From: Candidatus Zixiibacteriota bacterium
GTDB lineage: Bacteria; Zixibacteria; MSB-5A5; GN15; FEB-12
Assembly: GCA_003641345.1 (NCBI GenBank)
Contig: QNAD01000122.1
Location: forward strand, 1-6,365
Direction of reading: 5' to 3'
Length of the DNA: 6,365 nt
Shown: positions 1 to 6,365 of the stretch, in pieces
Layout: every line of letters begins with the position of its first letter
Position numbering within the stretch: position 1 is the stretch's first letter
The notes under the pieces: model-generated
The model's database searches: none
Seen by the model: only the letters and a program-made list of their open reading frames with translations
What the model was told of the DNA's origin: nothing
Position numbers and translations under genes: made by a program

Positions 1-2687
1 GCACCTCCTCCGGCATAACTTCTAACCAATGGATGACGATCAATATCTGGAGCATAACCATATGACATCGAAGGAGTAATCACATGACGCAAACCTGAAA
101 CTCCAAATATATTAGGGTAAATTGTTCCATACAAATTCGTTTTTAAAGAAGCACCGGCATTATATTGGTAGGTACGGTATGTTTCATTTGCATTTATTCC
201 AGCCAATAACGATTGGTCAGTTTCATATATTTTAAACCAGGTCTCGCTGTAACTGATACTTGGGTTAATTTGAAAATATTTAAACAGTTTTATATTAGGC
301 AAATTCAGCGAGGGATTGTGTGAAATTTTAGCATACTCTCTCCGGCTTCGGTGGGAGGTTGTATCATTTATAGGGACACCTAAAGAATCAAGTTCGGTAG
401 TTATAAAAACAGAATCAATTGTACTTCTATTAGAGTAGTTTAATATTCTTGGGGAATAACGAAAAGTAATTTTATTGTACCATTTTTGTTCCAACTTTCC
501 TTCATCGTTCTTTTTACCACTGCCAAAGAGCCATATAGTCGGCAATGAGACACCCATCGATGGTAGCTGGTCAACTCTTGATTCTTCATCAAGATTTACA
601 GTATGTGACAACTCTCCTGATATTGCAGTACTCTTTCCAAATCGTTTTGAAAAATTTAGTTTTGATTTAGTCTCACGGTTAAGACGATCATCCAAATTAT
701 TTGAATAATCTTGATAATAAGTATTATCAGACTGAAAATCGCCATACGCTTTAATGTGAAAAGTAGGCGTAATAGTGTGATTGTAAATTGCCCGAGTAAC
801 CCAGCGAGTTCGCTCACGTTCATTTGCAACCAACTCATCATAACTTGTCTCTCGAGCATATTCCCCTGATACATAACCGTCGAAAACATATAATTTTTTG
901 AAATTCATACGACTCTTAAAAGTCAAAGTCCGGTTTTGTTCGTGGTAATCAAAAGCCGCCTGCATATCCATATAATCAGACGCCGCCCAATAATAACCAA
1001 CATTATTAACGTAGCGGTCACCTCTTTGAAACTTGCCAAAGCCAAAAGGAAGCAATCCGGAATGCCGACCTCTCTTGAGTGGAAAAACATAATAAGGCAG
1101 TATAAATATAGGTATTCGCTCAATATAAAAAACAACCGGACGAGCAATCAATTTATCATTTTCAATTAATTTCATATTCTTAGATCGAAATTGAAAATGC
1201 GGTTCATCGGCATCGCAAGTAGTATAGTGTCCATCAAGCACATAAAAAACATCTTCCTGTTCACGAAAAAGTTTATTGCCATAATAATAGCCGTCATCAT
1301 AATTCGATTTTGATTGAACAATCCGCCCTTTCTCAGAATCAATAGAATATTCCAAAAAATCACCATAGACTTCTTCATCTTTATCCCGAAGAACAACAGG
1401 TATCGTGTTCGGCTGTAAGCCCAACGAATAATCCTCGCTTGTTGTATCCTCAATATTAACTTCATCAGCAGAAAATGCTTTTACAATTCTGGCTTCTGTA
1501 TCGAATTGAATATCATAAGCACTTAACGAAACTGTCCCTGATTTGACCCATGAATTTTTTTTCATAATTATCATTGAATCTATCAAATCGTATTCAATAT
1601 GACTGGAACGATAATCAACAGTATCTATCTGAGACACAATCTTTTGAGCTACCACAGAATCCTGAGACAAACTGTCAGGTAGAACCTGTTCAATTTTATT
1701 TTTTCCTGATTGATACGATCCGACCGCTCCACCTTCCACTTGAATAGTTGTGATTCTTTCATCAATGATGGCAAATTTTATGGTATCCCCCGATATAGAA
1801 TTTTCATTAAATTCTGAACCTCTTTGAGCTGGGTAATACCACGAGTACGCCTGACCGTAACATTTGATTCCATTCAAAAGCCCTGAGTAGAAATTAAAAA
1901 TAATTCTATCACCGGAGAGAATAGATTTATCAACCAGACTATTATTACTATCCACTAACTGATTTATTTCAGCATGAGCTGAATCAACAACATCAATTTT
2001 GGATATTACTTTATTATCAAATGTTATTGCAATTAATTTACCGGAAATTTCAGATTCATCTTTTTTAGCTGTCGGATTATCAAATAAATCCAGATTATTT
2101 GTCTCAAGATTCATCATAGCACAACCGGATTTACTGGACATCTGTTTAGATGTTATAATCACATCTCCGACAGCTTCCGTTTTTTTATTCATGGCATCGT
2201 ATTGAAGCTCATCGGCAATCACTTCAATCATGCGAGAACTATCAGGATAATTCACATAGAAAACAGGCCTGTTTTTCATATAGAAAAATTCTTTGCCTTT
2301 ATTATAGTAAGCGTGAGTGCCAACAGCATAAAGTGAATCTTTATATGACCATAATTCAACTTGCTCGCCAAACGCTAATGCTTCATTGCCTAAAATATCA
2401 TAAAATGCCGAATCAGCAGTCAGCATATATTTGACATCATCAATACGAACATGGCCGTATAGTTTGGCGTCTTGCCCGCGTTTCCATATTGCTTTATCAC
2501 ATGTTACTTTTCCGCTGTCAGTTAAAAGAATCACGTTACCGGTTAAAACAGTAACTAAATAGCCATTGATTAATTCCCCTTCGAGTACATCAGCATGTTT
2601 GAAGATAAGACTGTCAATCTCTTTCGCATCCAAAGAAAGACACAGAATGAAAAGTAATAGAATATATGAAACAGCTTTATATTTCAT
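1..2687 (-). CDS. lptD: LPS-assembly outer-membrane protein LptD (OstA family), 3' end outside window
   Basis: The reading frame is open without a stop from the ATG at 2687 to the left edge (895 codons); the C-terminus is missing. LptD is the outer-membrane barrel that, with LptE, inserts lipopolysaccharide into the outer leaflet. Residues 1-21 form a Sec signal peptide: lysines at 2 and 4, a hydrophobic core, and a likely cut after LDA. Residues about 25-200 are OstA/LptA-like (LTGNVILLTDSGKV; ADELQYDAMNKKTEAVGDV). Residues 214-325 hold three further similar units. Conserved family blocks follow: YTTCDADEPHF (488-498), ARPVVFYIERIPIFILPYYV (515-534), KRGRHSGLLPFGFG (538-551) and GYYWAASDYMD (564-574). 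Strand-rich barrel sequence ends in RHVITPSMSYGYAPD (867-881), the LptD C-terminal-domain motif. The start overlaps the upstream alaX stop by 11 bp and lacks a clear Shine-Dalgarno, which suggests translational coupling. The periplasmic part (about 500 residues before the barrel) is much longer than in E. coli LptD. Family assignment is firm; LPS as the exact cargo is inferred. Confidence 0.88.
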   Translation of the reverse strand, partial: MKYKAVSYILLLFILCLSLDAKEIDSLIFKHADVLEGELINGYLVTVLTGNVILLTDSGKVTCDKAIWKRGQDAKLYGHVRIDDVKYMLTADSAFYDILGNEALAFGEQVELWSYKDSLYAVGTHAYYNKGKEFFYMKNRPVFYVNYPDSSRMIEVIADELQYDAMNKKTEAVGDVIITSKQMSSKSGCAMMNLETNNLDLFDNPTAKKDESEISGKLIAITFDNKVISKIDVVDSAHAEINQLVDSNNSLVDKSILSGDRIIFNFYSGLLNGIKCYGQAYSWYYPAQRGSEFNENSISGDTIKFAIIDERITTIQVEGGAVGSYQSGKNKIEQVLPDSLSQDSVVAQKIVSQIDTVDYRSSHIEYDLIDSMIIMKKNSWVKSGTVSLSAYDIQFDTEARIVKAFSADEVNIEDTTSEDYSLGLQPNTIPVVLRDKDEEVYGDFLEYSIDSEKGRIVQSKSNYDDGYYYGNKLFREQEDVFYVLDGHYTTCDADEPHFQFRSKNMKLIENDKLIARPVVFYIERIPIFILPYYVFPLKRGRHSGLLPFGFGKFQRGDRYVNNVGYYWAASDYMDMQAAFDYHEQNRTLTFKSRMNFKKLYVFDGYVSGEYARETSYDELVANERERTRWVTRAIYNHTITPTFHIKAYGDFQSDNTYYQDYSNNLDDRLNRETKSKLNFSKRFGKSTAISGELSHTVNLDEESRVDQLPSMGVSLPTIWLFGSGKKNDEGKLEQKWYNKITFRYSPRILNYSNRSTIDSVFITTELDSLGVPINDTTSHRSRREYAKISHNPSLNLPNIKLFKYFQINPSISYSETWFKIYETDQSLLAGINANETYRTYQYNAGASLKTNLYGTIYPNIFGVSGLRHVITPSMSYGYAPDIDRHPLVRSYAGGG

Positions 2688-3870
2688 TTGATAAATACTT
2701 TACTATTATTTCTTTCAAAGTAGGTAAATCTAAATTTTCTTTTCCGCCCATTTGAGCCAACTTATCATTTCCCCCACCTTTAAGCGAAATCTTACTTGAT
2801 AAAAACTTGGCAAATTTTCCAGCCTGTATTTTTTTCGGTAAATTCGAGGAAATAACAATTCTGTTTTGATATAATAAAACAACAAACCCATTTATTCTCT
2901 CAGAAATTTCAGCGGAATAATTTGCAATTAATGATTGATCATTAAGATTTGATTTGGCAACTACATAAGATATTTCATGGCACTGCTCTTTTTTTTCAAG
3001 TATCTCATTTATTTTTAGAGGCATTAATTCTTTATTTAAAGCAAATATCTCTTTTTTATATTTTTTGTTTTCATTGGTAAGACTAATTATTTTTGAAATA
3101 AGGTCACTATGATGGCAAGTCAATCTGTTGGATAACTCTTTGGTTATATTATAAATTTCCGAATAATTTTCTAACACCATTTCTCCGCATAGAAATTTAA
3201 GTAAAGTCCGTTTGCGAATTTTTTCTGTTTCGATAAATTTAATAAATCCAATTTCACCGGTGGCATTACAATGAGTTCCCCCACATGCAGAATATTCAAA
3301 ATCTCCGATTTTAATTATTCTAATATCCTCTTTAATTTTCGGAGCTTTCCGTAATGGTAGCTTTGATGCATCTTCAAAATTCATAAATTGAATTTCAATT
3401 TGAAAATTAGATAGTATAATTTGATTGACCAGCAATTCAGTTTTATTTATTTCATCTTCACTTAACTTATTCGTCTCAAGTTCCACTGCTCCATAATCCT
3501 CACCAAGATGTACCGATGCGGTTGTATATCCAAACAATTTAATAAATGTATTACTTATAATATGCTGCGATGTATGAAGTCGGCGATTATGCCAACGGCG
3601 TTTAGAATCAATCTTTCCTTTTACCTTTGAACCGCTATCTCCAATTTGTTCTTTTGAAATATGGACAATATTTTTATCACTCGTTTCAACAACATCAACA
3701 ATTTCAACATCATCAAGAAAACCATTATCGTGATTTTGTCCCCCTGAAGTAGGATAAAAAGCTGTTTGGTCTAATATTGTTAACCAGTTTTCTTTATGTT
3801 TTTCAGATTTTACAATTGACGCCTCAAATTCAAGCAGGTTTGGATCAGTATAATAAAATCTTTTGGTCAT
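2677..3870 (-). CDS. Alanyl-tRNA editing protein, long AlaX form with DHHA1 domain
   Basis: This 397-residue freestanding relative of the alanyl-tRNA synthetase editing region is expected to hydrolyse mischarged Ser-tRNA(Ala) (or Gly-tRNA(Ala)) in the cytoplasm. It has no class II aminoacylation core. Numbered from the ATG at 3870, the N-terminal barrel carries DQTAFYPTSGGQ (34-45). The editing site has HTSQH (His99, His103) and CGGTH (Cys196, His200), the expected zinc-binding HxxxH plus CxxxH set. Residues about 254-297 are charged and heptad-like, a probable coiled coil. The tail has the glycine-rich KGGGNDKLAQMGG (364-376) typical of DHHA1. About 400 residues fits the AlaX-L class rather than the short AlaX-S/M forms. 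I chose ATG 3870 over the in-frame TTG at 3873 because AGGA at 3877-3880 lies 6 nt from the ATG but only 3 nt from the TTG. It follows the FAH gene after 52 bp and overlaps lptD. All catalytic motifs appear intact. Confidence 0.92.
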   Translation of the reverse strand: MTKRFYYTDPNLLEFEASIVKSEKHKENWLTILDQTAFYPTSGGQNHDNGFLDDVEIVDVVETSDKNIVHISKEQIGDSGSKVKGKIDSKRRWHNRRLHTSQHIISNTFIKLFGYTTASVHLGEDYGAVELETNKLSEDEINKTELLVNQIILSNFQIEIQFMNFEDASKLPLRKAPKIKEDIRIIKIGDFEYSACGGTHCNATGEIGFIKFIETEKIRKRTLLKFLCGEMVLENYSEIYNITKELSNRLTCHHSDLISKIISLTNENKKYKKEIFALNKELMPLKINEILEKKEQCHEISYVVAKSNLNDQSLIANYSAEISERINGFVVLLYQNRIVISSNLPKKIQAGKFAKFLSSKISLKGGGNDKLAQMGGKENLDLPTLKEIIVKYLSNEI

Positions 3871-3876
3871 CAAAAA

Positions 3877-3880
3877 TCCT
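3877..3880 (-). promoter_or_regulatory. Shine-Dalgarno site of the alaX-type gene
   Basis: On the minus strand AGGA lies 6 nt before the ATG at 3870. It decides the start: the TTG codon immediately upstream (3871-3873) would leave only 3 nt of spacing, so initiation at the ATG is preferred. Confidence 0.6.
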
Positions 3881-3922
3881 ATTAGTTCGTTAATACATCT
3901 ATAAGCAAAATTCTAAACAAAA

Positions 3923-4693
3923 TTATGCCATACTATTTACAAGAGAGCCAATCCCTTCTATCTTTACTTCAATCTTGTCCCCTGATTTCATGGGTGCAAT
4001 TCCTGCTGGTGTTCCTGTAGAAATTAAATCACCTGGGAATAATGTCATTACTGATGAAATATAACTAATCAGAAAAGGTATTTGGAATATCATTTGTGAT
4101 GTTCTTCCAGACTGCATCACTTCCCCGTTTAATATTCCTTCAATTAATATATCTCTGTAGTCTAACTCTGTTACAATCCATGGTCCAACTGGACAGAAAG
4201 TATCAAACCCTTTTGCCCGAGACCATTGGCCATCTTTTTTTTGTAAATCTCTGGCAGTTACATCGTTTACACAAGTATATCCAAAAATATAATCATCAGC
4301 TTCAGATTCTTTTACATTCTTGGCTGTTCTGCCTATTACAACTCCCAACTCAGCTTCATAATCGACTCTTTCTGATTGATCAGGGTGAACAATCTGGTCT
4401 TCGTGGCCAATAATCGAAGATGATGGTTTCAAAAATATCAAAGGACGTTCTGGTGCTTTATCTGCAGAATGCGATGCTTTCACATGAGCATGATAATTCA
4501 ATCCGATACATACAATTTTAGATGGTTCAACCGGTGGCAAAAATTTTATTCTATCATCTATCTCTATTATTTCTGGTGAAAGTTCTGCTTCTAAAGGTGA
4601 ACCTATAATTTTTGTTATATGATTATCCTCTAATTGTCCATAGAATATATCATCATTTTTCTTATCATAAAATCTTACAATTTTTTTATTCAT
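3923..4693 (-). CDS. Fumarylacetoacetate hydrolase (FAH) superfamily protein
   Basis: A complete 256-residue cytoplasmic enzyme of the FAH/HpcE/FAHD1 superfamily. Members are metal-dependent hydrolases, isomerases or decarboxylases acting on 2-oxo or 1,3-dicarbonyl acids (acylpyruvates, fumarylpyruvate, oxaloacetate, homoprotocatechuate intermediates). A small N-terminal region (1-52) precedes the catalytic fold, which starts at IVCIGLNYHAHV (60-71). Metal ligands are visible as E113 and E115 in DYEAELGVVIGR, and D144 in CVNDVTARDLQ. The conserved RAKGFDTFCPVGP (159-171, with K161) and ISTGTPAGI (224-232) substrate and oxyanion loops are present. The family ending KIEGIGSLVN (244-253) shows the protein is full length. 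AAGG at 4701-4704, 7 nt before the ATG, supports the start. No neighbouring gene belongs to an aromatic or tyrosine degradation pathway, so the substrate cannot be assigned. A general FAHD1-like oxaloacetate or acylpyruvate role is possible, but the residue matching the FAHD1 catalytic glutamate appears to be Ala73. Confidence 0.9.
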   Translation of the reverse strand: MNKKIVRFYDKKNDDIFYGQLEDNHITKIIGSPLEAELSPEIIEIDDRIKFLPPVEPSKIVCIGLNYHAHVKASHSADKAPERPLIFLKPSSSIIGHEDQIVHPDQSERVDYEAELGVVIGRTAKNVKESEADDYIFGYTCVNDVTARDLQKKDGQWSRAKGFDTFCPVGPWIVTELDYRDILIEGILNGEVMQSGRTSQMIFQIPFLISYISSVMTLFPGDLISTGTPAGIAPMKSGDKIEVKIEGIGSLVNSMA

Positions 4694-4717
4694 TATCAGG
4701 CCTTTTCTTTTTTCTTT

Positions 4718-4746
4718 ATACTACCACAGGATATATTTAATTTCAA
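4718..4746 (-). promoter_or_regulatory. Candidate sigma70-like promoter for the FAH-alaX-lptD operon
   Basis: In the 60-bp gap between the MATE stop and the FAH start, the minus strand carries TTGAAA (4746-4741), 17 nt of spacer, then TAGTAT (4723-4718). That is 5/6 and 4/6 matches to the -35 and -10 consensus with ideal spacing. The predicted start near 4711 gives a leader of about 18 nt that includes the AAGG ribosome site. TATAAA at 4720-4715 overlaps as an alternative -10. AT-rich DNA gives such matches by chance, and Bacteroidota use a different consensus, so this is tentative. Confidence 0.35.
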
Positions 4747-4753
4747 CAAAATA

Positions 4754-6112
4754 TCAAACCTCTTTTAATTTCCAATTCCCCCTCTTAAACCAAAATGCAA
4801 GCACAACCGCTTTTGCAAGCGATGTGAAAGTTAATGTCCACCAAACCCCGTTTATCCCCCAATCCAAATTAAAACATAAATAATATGCCAGTGGAATTCT
4901 TATTACTGCTCCGGGAATCATTACTATCATCGGTGGAACTGTATCTCCGGCACCACCAAACGCACCCTCTAAAACAATTTCGAGAGCCATTGCTCCTTGC
5001 GATAATCCTAAAATTATCAGGTAATCAACTGCTATTTTTAATACAAGCTTATCATTAGTAAATATTCCGACTATTAATTCAGGGATTGTAAGAAATAAAA
5101 CAGTTGTAACTATCGTTAAGCTTATAGCAATACCGATTGTAACCCATGCACAATGTTCTGCACGTTGAGGTTTTTTTGCTCCCAGATTTTGTCCAATCAT
5201 GGTCGAAGCCGCTACTGAAAATCCAAATGATGTCAGATATGAAAAAGATTCCATTCGATTCCCAATCCCCATAGCCGCTCCAGCTGACTCGCCAAATTCA
5301 TGAACTATCTTTATTAAAAACCAATATACTGACACGAAAATAAATTGTTGAGTTGCCATCGGAAGCCCGATTTTTCCAATTCTGATATAATTTTTCATGA
5401 TCGGTTTCAGTTTATAAATATCCTCAACTACAAAACCGAGTTTCCCTTTTAAAATCAGACTGCCTATTACAATCACACCGATAAAAACAGAAATCGATGA
5501 CGCTAACGATGCACCACTGACACCTAATTCAGGAAATGGACCGTATCCAAAAATTAATAGCGGATCTAAAATAAGATTCATCAATACCACGCCAATCCCT
5601 ACTTTGGTTGGTGTTTTGGTATCACCAATAGCCCGAAATATTGCGTATGATGTTTCCATCAAAAAATAAAAAACAGCCGAGACGAAAAATATTCTTATAT
5701 ATGGAACAGCAATAGCAAAAGTTTTTTCTCCGGTACCCATAAACTTTATCAAATACGGACAAACAATATAGCCAATAATTGAGACAATAATTCCCAATGA
5801 GATTGACATAGACAACCCTTGCTTCACAAAATATTTTGCCTGATCAAAATCTCTCGCTCCAACAAAACGAGCAATTATAGCAGTAACACCAATCGTGACT
5901 AATGAAAAAGAAGCAAAAATTGTCCAAACAATAACCATCGTAGTTGTAATAGCATCTTGAGCACTTGCTCCTAATTTTCCAACCCAAAAATAATCGGTCG
6001 TATGCAATGCAAACTCAAATAACATTCCTATTACAACCGGTAAAGCTAACGAAAAAACAGTCTTGTAAATCGGCCCAGATGTTATTATATCTACTTTTTC
6101 ATTTTTGTCCAT
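4754..6112 (-). CDS. MATE-family multidrug/cation antiporter
   Basis: A complete 452-residue inner-membrane protein of the MATE (NorM/DinF) efflux family, which exports cationic drugs or metabolites in exchange for Na+ or H+. About twelve hydrophobic segments form two homologous halves. Half one has SLALPVVIGM (21-30), the loop ARFVGARDFDQA (81-92), FRAIGDTKTP (159-168) and NLILDPLLIFG (179-189). Half two has IGLPMATQQ (248-256), GNRMESF (284-290) with E288 at the position of a conserved acidic residue, GQNLGAKKPQRA (308-319) and FGGAGDTVPP (385-394), the mirror of the half-one GDTKTP loop. The length is typical. I start at ATG 6112 because MDKNEK leads straight into the first MATE segment. 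The frame stays open to a TTG at 6208, but those 32 residues are not family-like. The ATG has only a poorly spaced AGG (6114-6116), so the start is less certain than the family. The substrate cannot be read from sequence. Confidence 0.93.
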   Translation of the reverse strand: MDKNEKVDIITSGPIYKTVFSLALPVVIGMLFEFALHTTDYFWVGKLGASAQDAITTTMVIVWTIFASFSLVTIGVTAIIARFVGARDFDQAKYFVKQGLSMSISLGIIVSIIGYIVCPYLIKFMGTGEKTFAIAVPYIRIFFVSAVFYFLMETSYAIFRAIGDTKTPTKVGIGVVLMNLILDPLLIFGYGPFPELGVSGASLASSISVFIGVIVIGSLILKGKLGFVVEDIYKLKPIMKNYIRIGKIGLPMATQQFIFVSVYWFLIKIVHEFGESAGAAMGIGNRMESFSYLTSFGFSVAASTMIGQNLGAKKPQRAEHCAWVTIGIAISLTIVTTVLFLTIPELIVGIFTNDKLVLKIAVDYLIILGLSQGAMALEIVLEGAFGGAGDTVPPMIVMIPGAVIRIPLAYYLCFNLDWGINGVWWTLTFTSLAKAVVLAFWFKRGNWKLKEV

Positions 6113-6183
6113 GCCTGCTAATGTAATTACTTTTAACAAGTTAGCAATAACTTTTTGCTGGTGAAAGAGAAGACTACATAGGT

Positions 6184-6198
6184 TTACATGAAATGTAA
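6184..6198. repeat. Perfect short dyad TTACAT-GAA-ATGTAA
   Basis: Two perfect 6-nt arms (6184-6189 and 6193-6198) flank a 3-nt spacer about 70 bp upstream of the MATE start codon. The size and position fit a dimeric repressor operator of the kind that often controls efflux pumps, but no regulator gene is visible and chance is possible in such AT-rich DNA. Confidence 0.35.
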
Positions 6199-6225
6199 TT
6201 TTGAACAATGAAAATAATATCTGTC

Positions 6226-6254
6226 TATTCTAATTATTGGAAGAAATTAGAATA
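6226..6254. repeat. Perfect 10-bp inverted repeat, 9-nt loop
   Basis: TATTCTAATT (6226-6235) is followed after 9 nt by AATTAGAATA (6245-6254), its exact reverse complement. It lies between the upstream gene's stop and the MATE start. There is no GC in the stem beyond one pair, and no immediate U-tract on the minus-strand transcript, so it is not a classical intrinsic terminator. It overlaps the weak candidate -10, which suggests an operator or a transcript-end structure. Confidence 0.45.
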
Positions 6255-6290
6255 AATTATGTAAAAAATTGATTATCAAAATTATCATTC

Positions 6291-6365
6291 TTAAAGATAA
6301 TTGAGCCATTTCATAAATGACATAACAGCAAGAAGAACAAAAAGAATTCTCAGTATCAAAGCCCA
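6291..6365 (-). CDS. C-terminal end of an unidentified, probably membrane-anchored protein
   Basis: From the right edge one minus-strand frame reads 24 codons to a TAA at 6291-6293. The peptide includes LILRILFVLLAVMSFMKWL, a hydrophobic stretch with basic and aromatic flanks typical of a terminal transmembrane helix. It has the same orientation as everything else and ends 178 bp before the MATE start. Too little is visible to name a family, and the fragment could be a chance open frame. Confidence 0.35.
   Translation of the reverse strand, partial: WALILRILFVLLAVMSFMKWLNYL

Larger units (their letters stand above)
6113..6290. other. AT-rich non-coding leader upstream of the MATE gene
   Basis: This 178-bp interval separates the upstream gene fragment from the MATE start. 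It has no convincing gene on either strand. It contains three ATGTAA boxes on the plus strand (6121-6126, 6193-6198, 6259-6264), a small AAGTTA-GCAA-TAACTT dyad (6138-6153) and two larger inverted repeats listed separately. A weak minus-strand promoter is possible: TTGATA at 6279-6274, then a -10-like TTTATT (17-nt spacing) or TATTCT (19-nt spacing) near 6249-6256. Confidence 0.5.

Noticed and set aside
656..1465. Three minus-strand open frames of 74-97 codons (656-889, 923-1147, 1172-1465).
   Set aside because: They lie inside lptD in other frames; the lptD frame itself runs uninterrupted through all of them with recognisable family motifs.
475..2205. Plus-strand open frames at 475-708, 936-1169 and 1999-2205.
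   Set aside because: They are antisense to lptD, show low-complexity or unrecognisable products, and have no supporting ribosome sites or family motifs.
2624..2687. Possible lipoprotein signal in LptD because of a Cys at residue 16 of the signal peptide.
   Set aside because: The preceding residues are F-I-L, without the small residue needed at -1 of a lipobox, and a normal signal-peptidase I site follows at LDA.
3871..3873. TTG codon as the start of the alaX-type gene.
   Set aside because: The AGGA ribosome site is only 3 nt away from it but 6 nt from the adjacent ATG, which is the better start.
4096..4413. A 105-codon plus-strand open frame.
   Set aside because: It is antisense to the conserved metal-binding core of the FAH gene, and its Leu/Gln/His-rich product is the usual shadow of an AT-rich coding strand.
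6138..6158. Plus-strand hairpin AAGTTA-GCAA-TAACTT followed by Ts as an intrinsic terminator.
   Set aside because: The stem is six AT-dominated pairs and too weak, and there is no plus-strand gene for it to terminate.
1..6365. CRISPR arrays, tRNA or rRNA genes, insertion sequences, and defence or biosynthetic gene clusters.
   Set aside because: No regularly spaced repeats, RNA-gene signatures, transposase motifs or clustered accessory genes are visible; the four main frames belong to well-known families.

Overview
The window is an AT-rich stretch in which every recognisable gene lies on the minus strand, so the transcriptional order runs from high to low coordinates. It reads as a Gram-negative (diderm) bacterium, because the left 2.7 kb encodes most of an LptD/OstA-type lipopolysaccharide-assembly protein with a secretion signal. 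The TTCD..PHF block, the PYYVFPLKRGRHSG block and the RHVITPSMSY block of that protein recall LptD from the Bacteroidota/FCB group and related uncultured phyla. This placement is an impression from motif style, not a phylogeny. There are no rRNA, tRNA, CRISPR or insertion-sequence features, and no sign of recent horizontal transfer.

Layout in transcription order. (1) At 6291-6365 is the last 24 codons of an unidentified gene, apparently ending in a membrane helix. (2) At 6113-6290 is a non-coding, very AT-rich leader with several small inverted repeats. (3) At 4754-6112 is a complete 452-residue MATE-family multidrug/cation antiporter. (4) A 60-bp gap contains a plausible sigma70-like promoter. 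(5) At 3923-4693 is a complete fumarylacetoacetate-hydrolase (FAH) superfamily enzyme. (6) At 2677-3870 is a complete long-form alanyl-tRNA editing protein (AlaX type with a DHHA1 tail). (7) At 1-2687 is lptD, which overlaps the alaX stop by 11 bp and runs off the left edge of the window.

FAH, alaX and lptD are closely packed (a 52-bp gap, then an overlap), with no terminator-like hairpin between them, and probably form one operon. The MATE gene may be read into it or transcribed separately. The genes do not form an obvious single pathway: they cover drug/cation export, a small-molecule C-C bond hydrolase or decarboxylase, translation quality control and outer-membrane biogenesis. The region looks like ordinary chromosomal housekeeping DNA. 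The most interesting points are the very long periplasmic part of LptD with visible internal repeats, its cysteine distribution, and the translational coupling of lptD to a tRNA-editing gene. I do not see a new defence, mobile or biosynthetic system.
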